From the NCBI RefSeq assembly GCF_004343155.1, contig NZ_SMDC01000004.1, positions 186,001 to 250,000 of the forward strand: a DNA stretch of 64,000 nt, read 5' to 3'. Below are positions 9,020 through 18,508 of the stretch, in pieces. Each line of letters opens with the position of its first letter. The first letter of the stretch is position 1. Made by a program: the position numbers and the translations under genes. The notes under the pieces were generated by a model that did no database searches, was not told the origin of the DNA, and was given only the letters and a program-made list of their open reading frames with translations. The DNA comes from Marichromatium gracile. Lineage in GTDB: Bacteria > Pseudomonadota > Gammaproteobacteria > Chromatiales > Chromatiaceae.

Positions 9020-12000
9020 GCCAGTCGCGCTCGAGCACCTCGGGGTCGAGCGGGCGGGCGTAGAGGAAGCCCTGCACCTGGTGACAGCCGTGACCGCGCA
9101 GGAAGGCCGCCTGCGCCTCGGTCTCGACGCCCTCGGCGATGGTCTCGAGGCCGAGCGCGACGCCGAGTGCGATGGTCGCCTTGACGATCTCGGCGTCGCT
9201 GGGGTTGTGGGTGACGTCCTTGACGAACTCGCGGTCGATCTTGATCTTGTCGGTGCGCAGGTTGCGCAGATACTGCAGCGACGAGAAGCCGGTGCCGAAG
9301 TCGTCGATGGCGAAGCGCACGCCGATCTCGGAGAGACGGATGATGTCGGCCTGGGTGCGGGCATCGGCCTGGATCAGCACCGTCTCGGTGAACTCCAGCT
9401 CCAGCTCATCGGGCCGCGCACCGGTGCGTTCGAGCACCGCCAGGATCTGCTCGGCGAAGGCCTCGTCGCCGACCTGCTCGGCGCACAGATTGACCGCCAC
9501 CCGCCCGAAGACCAGCCCGCGCTCGCGCCACGCGCGCGCCTGCCGACACACCGCCTCCAGCACCCAGGCCGAGATCGGGCGGATCATGCCGCGCCGCTCG
9601 GCGACCTCGATGAAGGCGCCGGGGTGGAGCAACCCGCGCTCGGGATGGCGCCAGCGCACCAGTGCCTCGACCCCGACCAGCGCGCCGCTGCGCAGATCGA
9701 CCTGCGGCTGGTAGTGCAGCCACAGCTCGTCGCGCTCGAGCGCGCGCACCAGCTCCGAGGCGATCTGGATCTCGTGGCGCAGCTGCTCGGTCATCGCATC
9801 GGCGAAGAAGGCATGGGTGCCGCGCCCCGCCTCCTTGGCCTTGTAGAGGGCGACGTCGGCGCGCGCGATCAGGTCATCGACGTCGAGGTCGTGGCGGTCG
9901 GCCACGGCGATGCCGATGCTGGTGTTGGTGCTGATCGCGCAGTCGGCGAGGGCGAAGGTGTCGGTAAAGCAGGCCACCACCTTCTCGGCCAGCGCCGCGG
10001 CCTCGCCGGGGTGCGTGATCGGCACCTGCAGCAGCGCGAACTCGTCGCCGCCGAAACGGGCGAAGACGTCGCTGGCGCGGACCACCTCGCTGATGCGCCG
10101 CGCCACCGCACACAGCAGCTCGTCGCCGACCGGATGGCCGAGGCTGTCGTTGACGTCCTTGAAGTGGTCGAGATCGAGCATGTGCAGCGCGAAACGCTGG
10201 CCCGAGCGCCTGAGCAGCGCCAGCGCCCGGTCCACCTCCTCCTTGAACAGCATCCGGTTGGGCAGCCCGGTGAGCCCGTCGTGGAAGGCCAGGTGCTGGA
10301 TCTCGGCCTCGACGCGCTTGCGCTCGCTGATGTCGTGGAAGGTCACCACCGCACCCTCGATCCGCCCCTCGCGCAGGATCGGGGTCGACCAGTACTCGAC
10401 CGGGAAGTGACTGCCGTCGCCGCGCCAGAACACCGCGTCGCTGACGTGATAGGCGCGGCCCTCGCGCATCGCCCGCAGCATCGGGGTGTCGGTCTCGCCG
10501 ATCGCACTGCCGTCGGGGTGCGAGTGATGGATCAGGGCGTGGATGGCGCGCCCGGTGAGCTGCTCGGCCGGGATGCCGAGCAGCCGCGCGGCGGCCGGGT
10601 TGACGAAGGTCGCGCGCGCCTCGGGGTCGAGTCCGAACACCCCCTCGGTGCTCGAGTCGAGCAGCAGCCGCGCGCGCTCCTCGGCCTGGCGGGTGGCGCG
10701 CTCGACCCGGGCGTGCTCCATCACGATCGCCGCCAGGTCGGCCGCCGACTCGATCAGCTCGATGTCCTCGTCGCTGGGCACCGAGACCTCGGTGGCATAG
10801 ATCGCGAAGGTGCCGAGCACCACACCGTCGGGGGCGATGATCGGCTGCGACCAGCAGGCACGCAGCTCGGTACTCAGCACCAGGTCGCGCGACGAGCGCC
10901 AGAAGGGGTGCGACAGCAGATCGGTGACCACGACCCGCCTGCCCTGGCTCACCGCATGGCCGCAGGAACCCACGCCCGGCCCGACCACCAGCCCCTCGGC
11001 GGAGCGCCGAAAGTGCTCGGGCAGACCGCGGGCGGCGGCATTGTGAAGCGTCCGGGTCGATGGCTCATAGCGATAGATCGCACACAGGGTCCGTGGCGAG
11101 ACCCGATCGATATAGTCGATGATCGCCTCCAGCGCCTCCTGCTGGGGGCGGCCACGGGCGAGCAGTTCGAGCACCCGGTTGCGCCCGTCGAGCAGGGTCC
11201 GCGAGCGATGATAGTCGGTGATGTCGTGGGCGACGCTGACGAAGCCGATCACCCGGCCCTGCGCATCGCGCCGGTAGTTCCACTCCACCTGCAGATCGAT
11301 GACCCGACCGTCGCGGGTGAAGTTGCGGTTGAAATAGGTCGTCGGCGGCGGCTGCAGCCGGGCGAAACGACGCAGATCCTCGGCAAGCCTGGTGCGCTCC
11401 TCGGCAACGACCAGCTCGGTGGCGTGCATCCCCACCAGCGCATCGCGGCGGTAGCCGAGCAGCCGCGAGGTGGCCGGGTTGACATACCGGATCACGCCGT
11501 CGAGATCGATCTCCATGACCGCGTACTGCTGCACCTCGACCAGGGTGCGGAATCGGCCCTCGCTCTCACGCAGCGCGCGCTCGGCGGCGCGCTTGCGATC
11601 GAGCATGCGCGCGGCGGCGCGGGCGATCAGCGCCGACTCGCGAAAACGCATCCGTACCGGTTGCAGCGCCAGCTCGGGATCGCTGCCGGCGCGGGCGAAG
11701 AAGCGTACGAAGGCGACGACATCGGCGCGGGCATCACGCCCGACACGCCATGCCAGCACCAGCACGACGAGCAGGATCAGCACCAGCCCGACGGCCAGGG
11801 TGAGCAGCTTGGCGCGCAGATCGGCAACGACGGCGCGACGACGCTCCGCGACCACCTCCTCGAAGCGATCGAGCAGACAGCCGGCACCGACATACCAGCC
11901 CCAGGGCGCGATCGACTCGACATAGCTCAGCTTGGGCGCGGCACGCCAGCCCGGGAAGGACGGCATCAGATACTCGACGAAACCGCCGCCGGACTGGGCC

Positions 12001-12455
12001 GTGGCGATCAGCTCGCGCACCACCGGGCGTCCGCTGGCATCGGTGACCGTGAGCACGTTGCGCCCGCGCACCGGACCGAGCAGCGAGATCCCGTCCCAGC
12101 GCCCGGCAAACAGCAGCGCCTCGCTGCCCTGGTTGCGGATCTCCAGCCATTCCAGCACCCGGCGTTGCGCCTCACGCTCCAGACGCGCGGCCTCGGCGCC
12201 GCGCGCCGCCTCCACCGCGAGCAGCTGGCGCTGATAATGGGCGAAACGCACCGCCTCGCCGACCCGCGCCTGCAGCCCGGCGCGGACCTCGCGCAGATGG
12301 TAGGCATGCAACGCTTCGGTCTCCTGGTGCAGGGCGTGGAGATCGAACACCACCACCGTGATCATGCTGAACACGGCAGCGGCGATGGAGACGACGAGGG
12401 TCTTGCGAGTCAGGCTCGCGACGAAGGAGGCTGAACTGGGCATGGGTTCGGGCAC
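8976..12455 (-). CDS. Cache-PAS-GAF-PAS-GGDEF-EAL bifunctional c-di-GMP protein
   Basis: An 1159-residue membrane sensor. Order: TM1 (about 17-37), periplasmic Cache domain (40-210, ending in VESIAPWGWYVGAG), TM2 (216-236), PAS (300-415), GAF (430-580), PAS (595-710), GGDEF (720-885) and EAL (895-1140). The cyclase motif FGGDEF (801-806) is intact and preceded by RASD, a possible RxxD inhibitory site; the EAL motif (930-932) and DDFGTGFSSLQYL are intact. Both activities are therefore possible; which one dominates is unknown. The Cache and GAF domains suggest small-molecule control from outside and inside the cell. It lies 165 bp downstream of pgl on the same strand and its 3' end overlaps the RND permease gene. 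Confidence 0.92.
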   Translation of the reverse strand: MPEPMPSSASFVASLTRKTLVVSIAAAVFSMITVVVFDLHALHQETEALHAYHLREVRAGLQARVGEAVRFAHYQRQLLAVEAARGAEAARLEREAQRRVLEWLEIRNQGSEALLFAGRWDGISLLGPVRGRNVLTVTDASGRPVVRELIATAQSGGGFVEYLMPSFPGWRAAPKLSYVESIAPWGWYVGAGCLLDRFEEVVAERRRAVVADLRAKLLTLAVGLVLILLVVLVLAWRVGRDARADVVAFVRFFARAGSDPELALQPVRMRFRESALIARAAARMLDRKRAAERALRESEGRFRTLVEVQQYAVMEIDLDGVIRYVNPATSRLLGYRRDALVGMHATELVVAEERTRLAEDLRRFARLQPPPTTYFNRNFTRDGRVIDLQVEWNYRRDAQGRVIGFVSVAHDITDYHRSRTLLDGRNRVLELLARGRPQQEALEAIIDYIDRVSPRTLCAIYRYEPSTRTLHNAAARGLPEHFRRSAEGLVVGPGVGSCGHAVSQGRRVVVTDLLSHPFWRSSRDLVLSTELRACWSQPIIAPDGVVLGTFAIYATEVSVPSDEDIELIESAADLAAIVMEHARVERATRQAEERARLLLDSSTEGVFGLDPEARATFVNPAAARLLGIPAEQLTGRAIHALIHHSHPDGSAIGETDTPMLRAMREGRAYHVSDAVFWRGDGSHFPVEYWSTPILREGRIEGAVVTFHDISERKRVEAEIQHLAFHDGLTGLPNRMLFKEEVDRALALLRRSGQRFALHMLDLDHFKDVNDSLGHPVGDELLCAVARRISEVVRASDVFARFGGDEFALLQVPITHPGEAAALAEKVVACFTDTFALADCAISTNTSIGIAVADRHDLDVDDLIARADVALYKAKEAGRGTHAFFADAMTEQLRHEIQIASELVRALERDELWLHYQPQVDLRSGALVGVEALVRWRHPERGLLHPGAFIEVAERRGMIRPISAWVLEAVCRQARAWRERGLVFGRVAVNLCAEQVGDEAFAEQILAVLERTGARPDELELEFTETVLIQADARTQADIIRLSEIGVRFAIDDFGTGFSSLQYLRNLRTDKIKIDREFVKDVTHNPSDAEIVKATIALGVALGLETIAEGVETEAQAAFLRGHGCHQVQGFLYARPLDPEVLERDWLSRAAPTPRAADGA

Positions 12456-12620
12456 ATCGGCATCGGCCAGCGACGCCGGCGCAGCGACGTCCGCGGAAGA
12501 GAACGGCGCCCGATCCCCGGACGCATGTCACACATCAACGGACGTCGCTTCCATGGCGTCACCCGATCAAGTCCTGCATTCTAGCCGCGCTGCAGCAAGC
12601 GGAAAACAGCAGCGCCGCCA

Positions 12621-13307
12621 TCATCCCCAGGCCGCCGCGTCGACCAGCACCTCGGCCCCGGCGGCCTCGGCCACCCGCGCCACCGGCAGCCCCGCCCCGG
12701 CGCGCCAGCGCATCAGCGCCTCGCGCTTGCCCGCGCCGGTGACCAGCACCAGCGTCTCGCGCCCGGCGGCCAGCGCGCCCGGGGTCAGACTGACCCGGTC
12801 GGCGGGCGGCTTGGGGGCCTGATGGACCGCCATCGTCAACGCCTCATCCTCGGGCATGGCGTGCCCGGGGAACAGGCTCGCGGTGTGACCGTCCTCGCCC
12901 ATGCCCAGCAACACCAGATCGAACGGCAGCAAGGGCGCGATCAGCTCGGCGTAACGACGCGCCGCCGGCTCGGCACCGAGTTCGGCGGGGATCGGCAGGT
13001 GGTTGCGCGGCGGCAGACCGACCGGGTCGAGCCAGGCGGCGGCGATCGCGTGGCTGTTGCGCTCCGGATCATCGGCGGGGAGACAGCGCTCGTCGCCGTG
13101 CAGCACCAGCCAGCGCGACCAATCGCTGCGCGCGCGCGCCAGCCGCGCATAGACCTGCAACGGGGTCCGCCCGCCGGCGGCCACCAGCACGAAGCGTCCG
13201 CGCGCGGCGATCGCCCGCCGCGCCGCCTCCAGAACGCGCGCGGCGACGACCTCGGCCAGCGCCTCCGGGGTGTCATGCAGCTGGAATCCGACACCGGTGA
13301 CAGACAT
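12621..13307 (-). CDS. pgl: 6-phosphogluconolactonase
   Basis: About 228 residues of the SugarP_isomerase/DevB-type 6-phosphogluconolactonase, which hydrolyses 6-phosphogluconolactone in the oxidative pentose phosphate pathway. Diagnostic segments are LVAAGGRTPLQVYARL, LVLHGDERCLP with NSHAI, and LLGMGEDGHTASLFPG. The ATG at 13307 is preceded by a strong GGAGGAG eight bases upstream, which excludes the longer frame. No zwf or edd is adjacent. It is divergent from the response regulator at 13466 with about 158 bp between starts. Confidence 0.93.
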   Translation of the reverse strand: MSVTGVGFQLHDTPEALAEVVAARVLEAARRAIAARGRFVLVAAGGRTPLQVYARLARARSDWSRWLVLHGDERCLPADDPERNSHAIAAAWLDPVGLPPRNHLPIPAELGAEPAARRYAELIAPLLPFDLVLLGMGEDGHTASLFPGHAMPEDEALTMAVHQAPKPPADRVSLTPGALAAGRETLVLVTGAGKREALMRWRAGAGLPVARVAEAAGAEVLVDAAAWG

Positions 13308-13465
13308 GCTAGGATCTCCTCCAGTCATTACACTAAATGCGGATGGGGGCGCGGGCGCGGCGCGCCAAGCCCGCACCGCGCGGCTCGACACCCGCCGGCA
13401 CGCGCCGACACACCATATTCGCACGTCACCCCGCCCAAGGGACGGGGCTTCTCGCGGAGGATTGG

Positions 13466-14473
13466 ATGAAGATACTGCTGGTCGATGACTCCAAGTCGGC
13501 GCGCTATGCGCTGCGGCTCCAGCTCCAACGCCATGATGTCGAGGTCGAGACCGCCGACTCGGCCGAGGCCGCCTTCGAGATCCTCGAACGCGAGCTGCCC
13601 GACGCCATCCTGATGGACCACATGATGCCCGGGCTCAACGGCTTCGAGGCGCTCGAGGTGCTCAAGCAGAACCCGCGCACCGCCGCGATCCCGGTGGTGA
13701 TGTGCTCCTCGCACGAAGAGGCCGACTTCGTCGAGACCGCGCGCCGCAAGGGCGTGCTCGGGGTGCTGCCCAAGTCGGTCGCCCCGGAGCGCCTGCCCGA
13801 GATCCTCGAGGAGCTGCGCACGGCCCTCGCCCAGCCGACGGCCACCGCGCCCGCGGCCACCACGACGGAACCGACACTGCCACCGGCACCGACCACGCCC
13901 CCCCCCACGCCGGCCAGCGCACCGGCCATCGACATGGCCGAACTCGATGCCCGCGTCTCCGCGCAGATCACCCGCACCCTCACCCCGCTGCTCGAGGACC
14001 TGCGGCGCGATCTCAGCGAGCAGCTGCGCGCCGAGGTTCGCCAGCAGCTCGACGCTCGTCAGGACATCTCCGAGGCCGAGCTGCAGGCACAGATCCGCGC
14101 CGCCCTGCCCGACCTGCTGCCGGACCTGCTGCGCATCGAACTCGAGGGCGAGCGCGCCCGGGTCGAGGAGATGATCGACGCCAGCCACCCCCAGCCCGAG
14201 GCGCTCTCGACCCTGGTCGAGCAGGCGCTGCAGGCGCACCTCGACCCGCTCGCCGAGCGCACCACCCGCCAAGCGCTGGTCGCCGCCCGACGCGAGGTCC
14301 AGGAGCAGAGCGAGACGATCGCCACCCAGGCCCACGCCGAGGTCGCCGAGGGGCTCGCTGCGCTACAGGCGCAGCTCAAGGTGGTGCGGCTGTGGGCGCT
14401 CTTTGCCGCGCTCGTCGGTATCGCCGCCGCCACCGTGGTGTGGCTGCTGCTCGGCGGTCTGGCTGCGGGATAA
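13466..14473 (+). CDS. Response regulator with coiled coil and C-terminal membrane anchor
   Basis: About 335 residues from the ATG that follows a GGAGG site. Residues 1-120 form a receiver domain: acidic pair D7-D8, phospho-acceptor D51 in ILMDHMMPG, and the lysine in VLPKS. Residues 125-155 are a Pro/Thr/Ala-rich linker. About 155-305 are charged and helical, probably coiled coil. The last 30 residues (LWALFAALVGIAAATVVWLLLGG) are one hydrophobic helix, leaving almost nothing beyond it, as in tail-anchored proteins. There is no DNA-binding or enzymatic output. It may report phosphorylation state to a membrane or polar complex. A good terminator follows it. No kinase gene is adjacent. Confidence 0.85.
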   Translation: MKILLVDDSKSARYALRLQLQRHDVEVETADSAEAAFEILERELPDAILMDHMMPGLNGFEALEVLKQNPRTAAIPVVMCSSHEEADFVETARRKGVLGVLPKSVAPERLPEILEELRTALAQPTATAPAATTTEPTLPPAPTTPPPTPASAPAIDMAELDARVSAQITRTLTPLLEDLRRDLSEQLRAEVRQQLDARQDISEAELQAQIRAALPDLLPDLLRIELEGERARVEEMIDASHPQPEALSTLVEQALQAHLDPLAERTTRQALVAARREVQEQSETIATQAHAEVAEGLAALQAQLKVVRLWALFAALVGIAAATVVWLLLGGLAAG

Positions 14474-14521
14474 GCCGCGCGCGCTCATCCCGCCCCGGGA
14501 TATCAAGCCGCTTCAAGTTAC

Positions 14522-14554
14522 GCGCTGATGGCATTGAGACATCAGCGCTTTTCT
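14522..14554 (+). terminator. Rho-independent terminator
   Basis: A perfect 9-bp stem, GCGCTGATG (14522-14530) with CATCAGCGC (14540-14548), has a 9-base loop and is followed by TTTTCT. It ends the transcript of the membrane-anchored response regulator. The rest of 14474-14811 shows no gene. Confidence 0.85.
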
Positions 14555-14811
14555 AGTGCACACTCCTTGTCATTTCGATGTCGCCCGCCTATCCTTTTGC
14601 GGGTTCGTCACGGCCCGTGACGAGTGCGATCATCACAACACCCGCCGGCGCCACGCCTCGCACCCCTGCCCGGCGTCTCGTACCGGCGGCACGCACGGCC
14701 CCCTCCATGCTCGACGCTCGCCGCCAGCGAGGAAGGCGTGGCCCGGTGAAACACACGCGGCCGCGCCCCGCCGACCGCGTCATGCAATCCTTGCCTCGGA
14801 GGGTTCGAGTT

Positions 14812-15762
14812 ATGTATGAGTTCGCGGACGGCGGCGAGCAGCCGGCTGCCGACGACAACGGCTTCTTCATCGATCGTCGCAACTTCCTCGCCGCACTCGC
14901 CGCCACCTCGGCCGGCCTGCTCGGCGGCAGTCCCAGCTTCGTCGAGGCCGCCGCGCGCGATCACTCGCTCAACCACCAGGTCAACGACCTGGTGCAGCGA
15001 CTCCGCCGCAAGGGCATCGTGCAGCCCAACGAGCAGACCTCCTGGTCGGTCTACGACTTCAGTACCGGCAAGAAGCTGGTGGCGATCAACGAGGACGTGC
15101 AGCGCCAGGCGGCGAGCATGATCAAGCCCTTCGTCGCCCAGGCCTACTTCTATCAGGTCACGCGATCGAGCCGGGTGCGCTACAACGACGATGTGCGCCA
15201 TCACATGGAGCGGATGATCCAGCGCAGCAGCAACAGCGCCACCAACTGGCTGATCGATCGGGTCAGCGCAAACCGGGGGCGGCGCGGTCCGCGCGACGTC
15301 GAGGCCGAGCTCAAGCAGCACGCCCCCGGCATCTTCCGCCAGACCCGTATCATCGAGAAGATCCCGCCGGGCGGCGGCACCTACGCCAACAAGGCCTCGG
15401 CGCACGACTACAGCCGCTTCCTCTACGCCATCTGGAACGATCGCCTGCCCTACAGCGCCGAGCTGCGACGGCTGATGTGCCTGCCCAACAACGACCGCAT
15501 CGTCACCCGGGTCTCGGCCATCGCGCACCCGCTACAGGTCTGCGACAAGACCGGCTCGACGGCCAAGCTGTGCGGCAACATGGGCATCATCGAGGCGCGC
15601 GACCGGCGCGGGCGCAAGCACGCCTACACCATGATCGGCATCATCGAGCGGCCCTCCCGAGCACAGAACTACACCCAGTGGATTCGCAGCCGCGGCGACG
15701 TCATCCGCCAGGTCTCCAACCTCGTCTACCTGCACATGAAGGACCGTCACGGATTGGTGTAG
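14812..15762 (+). CDS. Tat-exported serine hydrolase of the class A beta-lactamase fold
   Basis: About 316 residues from the ATG preceded by GGAGGG. The N-terminus contains DRRNFLAALAATSAGLLGG, a twin-arginine signal. The catalytic set of the penicillin-binding/beta-lactamase fold is present: SMIK (SxxK, 102-105), SSN (SxN, 139-141, where class A enzymes have SDN) and DKTG (246-248). It belongs with the beta-lactamase2 hydrolases (PF13354 type). True beta-lactamase activity is not implied; a D,D- or L,D-type peptidoglycan or other amidase role is equally possible. It stands alone between the response-regulator terminator and a repeat-rich intergenic region. Confidence 0.82.
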   Translation: MYEFADGGEQPAADDNGFFIDRRNFLAALAATSAGLLGGSPSFVEAAARDHSLNHQVNDLVQRLRRKGIVQPNEQTSWSVYDFSTGKKLVAINEDVQRQAASMIKPFVAQAYFYQVTRSSRVRYNDDVRHHMERMIQRSSNSATNWLIDRVSANRGRRGPRDVEAELKQHAPGIFRQTRIIEKIPPGGGTYANKASAHDYSRFLYAIWNDRLPYSAELRRLMCLPNNDRIVTRVSAIAHPLQVCDKTGSTAKLCGNMGIIEARDRRGRKHAYTMIGIIERPSRAQNYTQWIRSRGDVIRQVSNLVYLHMKDRHGLV

Positions 15763-15780
15763 ACGGGGCGCGGGCGGGTC

Positions 15781-15843
15781 CAGTCGGCAGTCGGCAGTCG
15801 GCAGTCGGCAGTCGGCAGTCGGCAGTCGGCAGTCGGCAGTCGG
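15781..15843. repeat. Nine tandem heptamers (CAGTCGG)
   Basis: Exactly nine perfect copies of CAGTCGG lie directly after the hydrolase gene and directly before a TTGAACCGCAAAG box. The same combination (nine heptamers plus box) recurs at 17774. A replication-slippage microsatellite is the simplest reading. Confidence 0.95.
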
Positions 15844-16298
15844 GTTGAACCGCAAAGGCGCGGAGGACGCAAAGGGATGCGGGGGGGCATCGTCGGTTGG
15901 ATGAGCGGTGCATCGATTGGGTAGCCGATGGCAACCCAATCGACGTGCTCGGGAGGATGGGCCTTCAGTTTCCAGCCGTCAGCCGTCAGCCGTCCAAACA
16001 GCTTGAACCGCCAAGATACCGTCTTGCCCGTCAATCGCCGATCATGCACACCAACCTCCCCGACTGGAGGCTGGAAGCTGATCGCTGGAAGCTGGTTCGA
16101 ACCGCCAAGGCGCGGAGGACGCAAAGGGATGCGGGGGTTCAGCGTCGCTGGTTGGATGATCGGTGCATCTAGTTGGGTTGCCGATGGCAACCCAACCCAG
16201 GTGATGGGCGGCTCGAGTCAGCGACCGGCTCACCTTCACGCCGACGCTCGGGCATCACACCCGCTGGCGGCTGAAGGCTGGTGGCTGGTCGCTCCCTC
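15844..16298. repeat. Repeat-rich intergenic region with paired box/hairpin units
   Basis: No gene is seen. Two related units run from a GAACCGC(A/C)AAG box through GCGCGGAGGACGCAAAGGGATGCGGGGG and a TTGGATGA(G/T)CGGTGCATC stretch to a hairpin: 15844-15962 and about 16095-16206. The hairpins are 15913-15943 (TCGATTGGGTAGCC, loop GAT, one mismatch) and 16172-16196 (perfect 11-bp stem GTTGGGTTGCC, loop GAT). Imperfect heptamers (CAGCCGT, CTGGAAG) precede the second box and another box fragment lies near 16003. The region ends at the cysS stop. Confidence 0.85.
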
Positions 16299-17687
16299 TC
16301 AACCGCGCCGCCAGGTGGTGCCCTGGGCGCCGTCCTCGAGGACGATGCCGGCCTCGGTGAGGGCGTCGCGCAGCCGGTCGGCCTCGGCCCAGTCGCGCGC
16401 GGCACGGGCGGCCTGGCGCTGGGCGATCATCGACTCGATGGCGGCGTCGTCGAGCCCGTCGGTGCCGCCGTCGCCGCCGCGCAGATAGCGCTCGGGGTCG
16501 TCCTGGAGGATGCCGATCACGCCCCCGAGACGGCGCAGCTCGGCGCCGAGCGCAGCGGCCTGCTCCGGCTCGCCGGCATCGCGCGCGCGGTTGACCTCGC
16601 GCGCCAGCTCGAAGAGCACCGCCAGCGCCTCCGGGGTGTTGAAGTCGTCGTCCATCGCCGCGGCGAAGCGGGTGGCGAACGCGCTCTCGGCCGGTGCCTC
16701 GGCCTCGGGCAGGCCGCGCAGCGCGGTGTAGAGGCGGGTGAGCGCACCGCGCGCCGACTGCAGCTGCTCGTCGGCGTAGTTGAGCGGGCTGCGGTAGTGA
16801 CTGGTGAGGATGAAGTAGCGGATCTCCTCGGCCCGGAAACGCTCGAGCACCTCGCGCACGGTGAAGAAGTTGCCGAGCGACTTCGACATCTTCTCCTCGT
16901 TGATACGCACGAAGCCGTTGTGCATCCATACCTCGGCGAAGGGTTCGCCGGTGGCCCCTTCGGACTGGGCGATCTCGTTCTCGTGGTGGGGGAACTGCAG
17001 GTCGGCCCCGCCGCCGTGGATGTCGAAGTGGTTGCCGAGGCAGCAGGTGCTCATCGCCGAGCACTCGATGTGCCAGCCCGGACGCCCCTCGCCCCAGGGC
17101 GAGGACCAGCTCGGCTCGCCGGGCTTGGCGCCCTTCCACAGCGCGAAGTCGAGCGGGTCGCGCTTGGCCTCGCCGATCTCGACCCGGGCGCCGGCGCGCA
17201 GGTCCTGCGGGTCCTTGCCCGAGAGCTTGCCGTAGCCGGGGAAGCGCGAGACGGCGTAGTACACATCGCCGTTGTCGGCGGCATAGGCCAGCCCCTTGTC
17301 GATCAGGGTGGCGACCATCGCCTGGATCTCGTCGATGTGCGCGGTGGCGCGCGGCTCGCTGGTCGGCGGCAACACGCCGAGCGCGGCGGCATCCTCGTGC
17401 ATCGCGGCGATGAAGCGCTCGGTCAGCGCGGCGCAGGATTCATCGTTCTCGGCGGCGCGACGGATGATCTTGTCGTCGATGTCGGTGATGTTGCGCACAT
17501 AGGTCACCTCGTAGCCGAGCGCGCGCAGATAGCGATAGACCACGTCGAACACCACCATCACCCGGGCGTGGCCGAGGTGGCAGTAGTCGTAGACGGTCAT
17601 GCCGCACACATACATGCGCACCTTGCCGGGCTCGAGCGGCTGGAAGGGGGTCTTCTGGCGGGTCAGGCTGTTGTAGATCTGTAGCAT
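16299..17687 (-). CDS. cysS: Cysteinyl-tRNA synthetase
   Basis: About 462 residues, the usual length of CysRS. It charges tRNA-Cys. The class I signatures are HLGHARV (HIGH) and KMSKS; the zinc-binding residues include the cysteine in [11 protein letters not shown] and the HIECSAM segment. The start [11 protein letters not shown] is typical of the family and is preferred to the longer open frame. It is divergent from ppiB-lpxH, as in Escherichia coli, but the two sides are here separated by about 820 bp of repeats. Confidence 0.96.
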   Translation of the reverse strand: MLQIYNSLTRQKTPFQPLEPGKVRMYVCGMTVYDYCHLGHARVMVVFDVVYRYLRALGYEVTYVRNITDIDDKIIRRAAENDESCAALTERFIAAMHEDAAALGVLPPTSEPRATAHIDEIQAMVATLIDKGLAYAADNGDVYYAVSRFPGYGKLSGKDPQDLRAGARVEIGEAKRDPLDFALWKGAKPGEPSWSSPWGEGRPGWHIECSAMSTCCLGNHFDIHGGGADLQFPHHENEIAQSEGATGEPFAEVWMHNGFVRINEEKMSKSLGNFFTVREVLERFRAEEIRYFILTSHYRSPLNYADEQLQSARGALTRLYTALRGLPEAEAPAESAFATRFAAAMDDDFNTPEALAVLFELAREVNRARDAGEPEQAAALGAELRRLGGVIGILQDDPERYLRGGDGGTDGLDDAAIESMIAQRQAARAARDWAEADRLRDALTEAGIVLEDGAQGTTWRRG

Positions 17688-17773
17688 CGGGGTGACTTGG
17701 ACTTCTCGCATTCCCGCGCGCGGCGCACGGACCAAAGCGTCAATGTTAGCAAAGGCGCGCCGTGAAGGGAGAG

Positions 17774-17836
17774 CCGCCAGCCGCCAGCCGCCAGCCGCCA
17801 GCCGCCAGCCGCCAGCCGCCAGCCGCCAGCCGCCAG
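17774..17836. repeat. Nine tandem heptamers (CCGCCAG)
   Basis: Exactly nine perfect copies of CCGCCAG, followed immediately by GATTGAACCGCAAAG and three further CGCAAAGGG-type units up to about 17880. The organisation mirrors the array at 15781. Confidence 0.95.
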
Positions 17837-17934
17837 GATTGAACCGCAAAGCCGCAAAGGGCGCAAAGGGCGCAAAGGGGTTCGAGTTGCAAGACCAGCC
17901 ACCAGCCGCCAGCCACCAGTGGGAGTGCGCCCTC

Positions 17935-18245
17935 GACGACAGCACGGCTTGCCCGCATCCGTGACGCACGTTCTTGGCGCCAGTGTTTATGGATATCCAG
18001 CCACTGGCGGCTGGCGGCTGATCGCCGGCGGCTCTTCTTCCCTTCGCGGTTCAATCCCGGTTGCAAGCGACCAGCCCCCAGCGGCGTGCCCTCGACCTCG
18101 ACGACAGCACGGCTTGCCCGCATCTGTGACGCACGTTCTTGGCGCCAGTGTTTGTGGATATCCAGCCACTGGCGGCTGGAGGCTGGAGGCTGATCGCCGG
18201 CGGCTCTTTCCCTTCGCGGTTCAATCCCGCTGATCGCTGACCACT
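17935..18245. repeat. Two 135-145-bp direct repeats upstream of cysS and ppiB
   Basis: A block starting GACGACAGCACGGCTTGCCC at 17935 recurs at 18100 (165 bp apart) and is nearly identical through TGTTTATGGATATCCAGCCACTGG, imperfect GGCGGCTGG heptamers and an inverted box (CCCTTCGCGGTTCAATCCC). The second copy ends about 18241. No gene is seen in 17688-18508 apart from these repeats and the structured leader described next. Confidence 0.85.
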
Positions 18246-18299
18246 GGCGGCTGGTCGCAGCCGGCCGCTCCACCTTTCACGTATCCAGCAAAGCCCTTA

Positions 18300-18505
18300 C
18301 CATGTAACATCTGCGACCTTTGTGACCATCGGGTGGCCCCTGTGCCGACGGTGGTCGGGGTCCGGCCGAAGGGGTCAGACCAACACAGGCCGAGGGGCAA
18401 TCCGTCCCCGGTGATGCGCCCCAGCGCCGAAGCACACAAAACCGTCGCCCTTGCGGGCGACCCGCTGTCCACCCCGTCCGCGAGGACGGGCCTCTCGCGG
18501 AGAGA
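18300..18505 (+). other. Possible structured leader of ppiB
   Basis: The 200 bases before ppiB contain several short complementary segments: CCTGTG/CACAGG enclosing CCGAC-GGTG-GTCGG and GGTC/GACC, then GGGG/CCCC, GTCGCCC/GGGCGAC and CCGTCC/GGACGG hairpins. This could be a structured 5' UTR or a small RNA, or only the chance pairing expected of GC-rich DNA. It does not match a riboswitch class that I can recognise. Confidence 0.3.
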
Positions 18506-18508
18506 TTC

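Noticed and set aside
14812-15762. True antibiotic-resistance beta-lactamase
   Set aside because: SxxK, SxN and KTG motifs are shared by many penicillin-interacting hydrolases; SSN in place of SDN and the Tat signal with no resistance context do not support a resistance call.
15781-17836. Heptamer arrays as a CRISPR
   Set aside because: Units are 7 bp and contiguous, without spacers, and no cas gene is present.
18300-18505. ppiB leader as a cobalamin riboswitch, SRP RNA or RNase P RNA
   Set aside because: The conserved core sequences of these RNAs are not present.
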